A DNA stretch of 33,575 nucleotides from Streptomyces spiralis. Its GTDB lineage: Bacteria > Actinomycetota > Actinomycetes > Streptomycetales > Streptomycetaceae. Positions 32,709-33,575 of the stretch are shown one piece after another (positions within the stretch are counted from its first letter, which is position 1; the number at the start of each line of letters is the position of its first letter). A program made the position numbers and the translations under genes. The notes under the pieces were generated by a model. The model made no database searches and was not told the DNA's origin. It saw only the letters and a program-made list of their open reading frames with translations. Location of the stretch: the NCBI RefSeq assembly GCF_014654675.1, contig NZ_BNBC01000062.1, positions 17,040-50,614 of the forward strand, read 5' to 3'.

Positions 32709-33179
32709 ATGGGCACCTGGGACACCGGTCCCTTCGACAACGACACGGCCGCGGACTTCGCCGGCGATCTCGACGACGCCGAGCCCGGGGAGCGCGAGGC
32801 CCTGATCCGCGGCGTCCTCACCCGGACGGTCGACGCCACGGACCACCTCTGGGAGGCGGAGGAGGCGGTGGCCGCCGCCGCGCTGATCGCGGCGCAGTGC
32901 CCCGGCGGCGAACCCGTGGACGACATCCCCTACGGCCCGCGGACGCCCGTGCCCGCTCTTCCCGCCGACCTTCGCGCTCTTGCCGACGAGGCCCTCGCCC
33001 GCATCGCCGGCGACGAGAACGGGCCGGCCGCGGACTGGGTCGACGCGGAGGACGGAAAGCAATGGCGGGTCTTCGAGCTTGATGGGGGTACGGCGGCGAC
33101 TGGTGGGCTCAACTGTCACGCTGTGTGTGGAGGTTGGTGTTGGGTGCCCCGGATGCAAGGAGCCCGCGAGACTTCGTGA
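32709..33179 (+). CDS. DUF4259 protein with a replaced C-terminus
   Basis: GGGAGGGA precedes ATG 32709. The first 120 or so residues match DUF4259: MGTWDTGPFDNDTAADFAGD, AAAALIAAQCPGGEPVDDIP, LPADLRALADEALARIAGDE, and WVDAEDGKQWR. Family members usually end soon after QWR with a short tail. Here the frame continues into unrelated cysteine-rich residues (about 33085-33179) that look like transposon junk. The 3' end has thus probably been cut by the IS256-type fragment at 33197. The function of DUF4259 is unknown. It lies downstream of the eCIS-core gene in the same direction, but the low-GC signature is absent. Confidence 0.72.
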   Translation: MGTWDTGPFDNDTAADFAGDLDDAEPGEREALIRGVLTRTVDATDHLWEAEEAVAAAALIAAQCPGGEPVDDIPYGPRTPVPALPADLRALADEALARIAGDENGPAADWVDAEDGKQWRVFELDGGTAATGGLNCHAVCGGWCWVPRMQGARETS

Positions 33180-33196
33180 TCATGGTTGTTGTCTAG

Positions 33197-33369
33197 CTAG
33201 CGCATGGTCCCGCGGGCCTGGCCCTTGCCGGTGGGATCGAGCGACATGATTGCCATGTAGACGCACTTCAGGGCGGCCTGCTCGTTCGGGAAGTGTCCAC
33301 GGGCCTTGACCGCTCGCCGGATCCGCGCGTTGACCGACTCGATCGCGTTGGTAACCGGTATGAACATCG
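33197..33369 (-). pseudogene. IS256-family transposase C-terminal fragment
   Basis: The minus strand reads MFIPVTNAIESVNARIRRAV, then KARGHFPNEQAALKCVYMAI and MSLDPTGKGQARGTMR with a stop at 33197. This is the conserved end of IS256/mutator-type transposases (TNAIESxNxxIR carries the catalytic glutamate). The upstream catalytic region and the normal last residues are missing. Confidence 0.78.
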
Positions 33370-33499
33370 GTGGAGGCCCGTTCTGGTACCGGTAGTGACG
33401 GGACGTGGTTCTCGCCGTACGGTGCGACCGTCCGGGCCAGGGGCATCCGGGGATTCAGCATGGGCAGGCCGGTGTTGAACGATGGGCTGTGCGCCCGAG

Positions 33500-33575
33500 T
33501 TACTGACGTTGTTGTCGTGATGTCGTCAAGGTGAGTCCGGTTTCGGCGAGGCATCCGTTGATGAGGTTGCTGCGG
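33500..33575 (-). pseudogene. IS630-like transposase C-terminus (partial at window edge)
   Basis: A minus-strand frame enters from the right edge and reads RSNLINGCLAETGLTLTTSR to TAA 33500. The sequence RxxLIxGCLAxTGLTL is the typical last segment of actinobacterial IS630-type transposases. Whether the gene is intact beyond the window cannot be seen. Confidence 0.6.

Noticed and set aside
33085..33249. Possible ISL3-type zinc-finger start (CPGCKEPARLRDHG) on the plus strand
   Set aside because: Only one CxxC pair is present and no downstream transposase follows; it is too weak to call.
29123..33575. A complete contractile injection system around the eCIS-core gene
   Set aside because: No sheath, tube, baseplate, spike or AAA-ATPase genes of such a system are present in the window.

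Overview
The window is high-GC actinobacterial DNA and almost certainly comes from a Streptomyces or close relative. The evidence is G/C-rich third codon positions, a SARP/AfsR-like regulator carrying a rare TTA leucine codon, MmyB-type XRE regulators paired with short-chain dehydrogenases (SDRs), a replication-relaxation family remnant and many actinobacterial insertion sequences. The density of decayed transposons, the broken toxin-antitoxin and response-regulator genes and the absence of housekeeping genes suggest an accessory region such as a chromosome arm or plasmid. That placement is inference.

Layout. 1-540: the tail of an unidentified gene, then a cluster of AGCGAC/GTCGCT repeats with a perfect inverted repeat. 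538-2333: MmyB-type regulator divergent from an SDR. 2821-5946: large SARP-NB-ARC-TPR regulator. 6026-7631: a second MmyB/SDR pair whose regulator carries two frameshifts. 7644-9556: a transposase tail and a NarL-type response-regulator pseudogene split by an IS5-family element (8018-9226), which itself carries a gene resembling colicin E9-type immunity proteins. 9628-10683: membrane-anchored endonuclease/exonuclease/phosphatase (EEP) protein. 10810-11829: AbiEi/AbiEii-like toxin-antitoxin pair, both genes frameshifted. 12235-13656: MarR regulator divergent from an SDR. 13864-15395: a small hypothetical gene and a mosaic of IS3, IS21 and DDE-type transposase remnants. 15550-19928: an epimerase and beta-propeller operon, a TetR regulator and a DHA2-type exporter, linked by matching operator-like sequences at 15401 and 18261. 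19980-20668: broken replication-relaxation gene. 20770-22172: alpha/beta hydrolase divergent from a TetR regulator. 22147-23493: IS701 remnant joined to a phosphatase-sensor fragment. 23490-26313: third MmyB/SDR module, with two SDRs. 26326-29868: truncated SMC-like ATPase, a complete IS4-family element and a truncated IS3 transposase. 29865-32419: tandem hairpin repeats, then a 799-residue protein with an eCIS-core (DUF4157) HELTH domain and an unrecognised, lower-GC C-terminal region. 32709-33575: truncated DUF4259 gene and IS256 and IS630 fragments.

How the parts work together. The intact genes fall into small self-contained modules, each with a regulator divergent from or next to an oxidoreductase, hydrolase or exporter. 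This fits sensing and modifying or exporting small molecules. The SARP is a plausible activator of secondary metabolism and probably depends on the bldA tRNA. The mobile-element genes are mostly dead, and frameshifts are concentrated in accessory genes. The most unusual item is the eCIS-core protein, a candidate cargo or toxin of a contractile injection system with no injection machinery in view.
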